Shown in pieces: positions 61,101-64,000 of a stretch of DNA of 64,000 bases. Source of the stretch: Silene latifolia (taxonomy: Eukaryota > Streptophyta > Magnoliopsida > Caryophyllales > Caryophyllaceae). The stretch's first letter is position 1; each line of letters starts with the position of its first letter. The position numbers and the translations under genes were made by a program. The stretch lies in assembly GCF_048544455.1 (NCBI RefSeq), contig NC_133537.1:20707541-20771540 (forward strand), given 5' to 3'. Below the pieces are notes generated by a model, which did no database searches, had not been told where the DNA came from, and worked only from the letters and a program-made list of their open reading frames with translations.

Positions 61101-63838
61101 ACCACTATTGGCAATATTTTGCTGCAAACTAATTTCCGCATATCACACATAAAATGAATGCCATGTTAAAATTAAGTCTTTTATTATCACATGAGCCAAA
61201 AAAAAAAGTTATTAGGGAGCTAAAACTAACCATCTTTGCATTGACAGGAGCTCTTTCACCAGCCATGTGTGAAGCTATTCGAGCAGCTGTTTTGTCCGCT
61301 GATGCAGCCTTTGCGGCGGCAGCGCTTCTTCCATGTACTGAGGCAGAAGCAGCATCTACTACACTAAACACCTGTCTATTTTCATCTTTGCCTTTTGACT
61401 TAGAATCATTAGCAGCTATACGTGATCTTGCAGCTAATAAAGAAGTGAGTGCAGCAGCTCTTTCTTGTTGCGCCTTGCTTCCACCTCCTCCAAGCAATGC
61501 TGCCTGTTTTGCTTTTTCGGTTCCAAGTTCGGCAAGCATCTGTTTGATGTCCCCCGTCGCATTGATGTTATATGTTGGATCTGATTCTATTTTCTTCATT
61601 TCTATCTCAAAAAAATATTGACATTAAACATATGCAGAAAATCATAAGGCAGCTGACTACTAATAGTGCCCTATTTACACATTACCTTCATCATCAACTT
61701 TCAAGCCCCTTTTGACATGATCAAACTCATCAAGAACTTTTTTAGAATCAATTTCATTAGGATTCTGCACAATGAACACCAAAATCCTCAGGCAAGAGCT
61801 CTACAGGGAAGACAGAGTCACACAAGCTGAATAAATTCATGCTGTTACTCACCTGAATTATTATAAGATCCTCTTTAGTGAATGGTTCATCTGTGAGCAG
61901 CTCCTTCCAGTTTTTCGTTTTAATGTTCAATTCTTTAATTGCCTATACAAGAAATGCAAACAGGTCACGGTCTGACAAGTAGCCTTTGTGTCAAACTGTC
62001 AACTACGTATGTAATATGTTGAAGTCAAAAACAAATAAAAACAAAGTACTGTAATCAACATAGCTTTTCAGTGGCGCAAAATATAAAATTCCAAACTACA
62101 AAATAAATTTAGTTTTAGAACTAGAGTATATTGGAATGAGCAATAGAAAGTGCGACTTATTTTTTGTCCCAAAGGTTAAATTTAATTTGCTCAAATGTGA
62201 GATCGGAAATGATTGTCCTACATCTTTATATTTAAAAAGAACGATATGAAATTTAGCGAACTTCTACATCTGCTTCCTTTCACAGCATCATTATGCTTTC
62301 CTCTCAATCAACCAAGTGGCATTCCCAACTATTACCGAGGTGTCCAGCGGGAACTGTATACAATCACTCCCCATCATCAGCAAGTACGTGCACATTTCCT
62401 AACAACCTTCAAGCGCTGAGATGTTTTCTGGTTGCCCCTCTGATATATCCACCTCACCCTCTAACCATCATCAATTTTACTCCAATGCTAATAACTTATA
62501 ACCTCTTTTTTTGTGTTGCTCTAAATCAATTTTCTCATAAGGAAACATATGTATATGACAAAAGATTAAAACTGCATAAAGTCTCAGAGAACCAAATTGA
62601 TAATTTGAAAGTTAAAACGCATAAATAGTGCCAAAAGGTCAAACATTATAAAAGTAAAACACAACAAACTTAGCACATCCGCTGATAGATAATGATGTAG
62701 GCATAAGGTATCAAAGTGTATGGTAGAAATTAGAAAGGGCGACAAACGGAGCGCATGCACTTGTTACAAGATCTGGGTAGTAGTTTCCAAGTGAGGCAAA
62801 AACTTTATGCTCCAAGCCGTCGGAAAGTAGTAAAACAAGAACAGAGATTATACAAAGTGGTGAAACAGAAACGATAACAAGAACAGAGTAAGACATGGAG
62901 AGACTACCTTAAAATGAACAAATCCATGATTTTGAAATCCATAACTTGAATAACAACCCCATTACATCTATGAAGTATTTACATAATGAAAAGTGGGTAA
63001 ACTAGGAGGTTTATACCTCAGGTAACATAACTCTATCCTACTAAATAAATAATTCAGACAAATTGATAGGTAATTACAATTAGAGAAGAAAAATGAACCG
63101 ACCTCATAACAGAACACGTTTCCAGAGGTCTTCACCGCAACAATGTGCGTAAATTCAGTGAAAACCTTGTTCAAAACCGGGCAATGAAACTCCCCTGGAA
63201 GAAATGTAACAAAAGATAAAATGTTAGCTACTAATTGAAGTATAATTGACTAACACATACACAACGAGCGAGGTCGTACAAATGTGATTTACAAATTCAC
63301 TCATTCATAGATAAATTACACATCAACAAACATAAAAATAAAAGGAAAAGGCAATACCTTCGGAATTCTTATGGAAGTAAAGAGGAATAAGATCAGGAAG
63401 CTTAAGCGGAGCTCCAGTAACAGGATTTTTGCCATACTTCCTAATATACGGAATAATATGCCTATCCAACCACAATCAACAAAACAGAAATTAAACCTAA
63501 CAATCAACAATTCACTCCAAACCACACAAAATAAGAAAGTGGAAGAAACTAACATAGTATCGAAAACGCAACCATCTTTAGTGCAAACCGGAATGTCGAA
63601 AGGCGTAAACGTAAGCCTGCAATAACAATGATTTTGTGGTAATTAAATTCCAAAAATAGGAGTAATAAGAAATGAAAAAGCGGTAATGAAGAGAATAAAG
63701 TGAAGAGTACGCGCAGCAGTAGAAAGGGAGGCGTTTGAAGGGAGTACGGAGGTCTTTAGATTTAGCGCCGCCCCATTCGGTAGCCCATTCCGTCTTCGTT
63801 ATGAACATACGATCTTTGCTGTGTTGCTTTTTCCCCAT
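58176..63838 (-). CDS. CYP65: U-box/cyclophilin peptidyl-prolyl isomerase CYP65 (PUB49)
   Basis: Eleven coding exons on the minus strand: 63838-63711, 63616-63554, 63461-63358, 63194-63103, 61942-61853, 61764-61686, 61601-61231, 60631-60375, 60275-59987, 58787-58674, 58370-58176. They sum to 1782 bases, 593 aa plus TAA, against about 595 aa that I recall for Arabidopsis At5g67530. All introns are GT-AG and phases join. N-terminus [20 protein letters not shown]. The U-box lies at about residues 35-110 ([21 protein letters not shown]). An Ala-rich linker follows (exon 7, [20 protein letters not shown]), then a cyclophilin domain at about 345-495 ([35 protein letters not shown]), an acidic stretch and a basic tail (TKKRKAG). 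Family role: nuclear PPIase with E3-ligase-type U-box, linked to spliceosome/histone functions. Human counterpart PPIL2. Confidence 0.96.
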
Positions 63839-64000
63839 TTTTGATGTGTTAGTGAGTGTTCAAGTGTAAGCTGTTTTGATGGTGGTTGGCGGTGGATGCG
63901 ACGGCGTTAGTTTTGGGTTTATGGAGGTTCCGGCGGCGGAGATAGGAAGGCGGCTCTCGTCACTCCGGGATTCAATCCGTATCTTGTTTTTAGAAAATCA
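63839..64000 (-). promoter_or_regulatory. 5' UTR/promoter-proximal region of CYP65
   Basis: Sequence upstream of the ATG on the minus strand. No TATA box or other element that I can assign. It continues beyond the window. Confidence 0.4.

Noticed and set aside
61154-61621. 155-aa plus-strand ORF
   Set aside because: It is the antisense shadow of CYP65 exon 7.

Overview
The window is plant nuclear DNA, almost certainly from a eudicot. It carries two intact multi-exon plant genes with canonical GT-AG introns, plus many plant-type transposons: Ty3/gypsy chromoviruses, a Tat-like element, TRIM, Copia, L1 LINE, CACTA, Helitron, mariner, PIF/Harbinger, Mutator and hAT MITEs. I cannot name the species. 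A Caryophyllales origin is only a weak impression.

Layout. Positions 1-7503 hold a Ty3/gypsy chromovirus whose 5' LTR is cut by the window edge. Positions 7504-16870 are a mosaic of older insertions: a solo LTR inside a Copia relic, a TRIM split by a PIF/Harbinger-like element, a mariner-like element with a broken transposase, and a Mutator-type MITE. Positions 16874-25582 are a predicted Helitron (minus strand) containing a CACTA element, an L1 LINE and a perfect ~470-bp CAA microsatellite. Positions 25614-48925 are a four-level nest, in which every level has matching target-site evidence. A CACTA element (TSD ATG) is split by a gag-only LTR retrotransposon with 3.2-kb LTRs (TSD CGCAG). The 5' LTR of that retrotransposon is split by a second Helitron (A|T target), which is itself split by a second copy of the chromovirus (TSD AGTTG). 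At about 50.6 kb large transposons stop and gene space begins.

Genes. A Golgi-type glycosyl hydrolase family 43 protein (two coding exons, 465 aa, plus strand) and a U-box/cyclophilin protein of the CYP65/PUB49 type (eleven coding exons, 593 aa, minus strand) lie tail to tail. As I recall, the Arabidopsis homologues are neighbouring loci (At5g67540 and At5g67530), so the pair looks like conserved microsynteny.

Most notable signals. (1) Differences between the two chromovirus copies and between their LTRs, including the frame breaks in gag and pol, cluster at CAG/CTG/CCG trinucleotides. This suggests a base-calling artefact in CHG-methylated DNA rather than real decay. (2) A 14-bp perfect palindrome occurs as tetrads spaced 20-22 bp, once in each LTR and twice in each leader. 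(3) Both CACTA copies carry a small coiled-coil-like ORF split at an A-run (10 or 7 A) with the downstream part open in the -1 frame. (4) Twin hairpins with compensatory stem changes lie next to the polypurine tract of the gag-only element.
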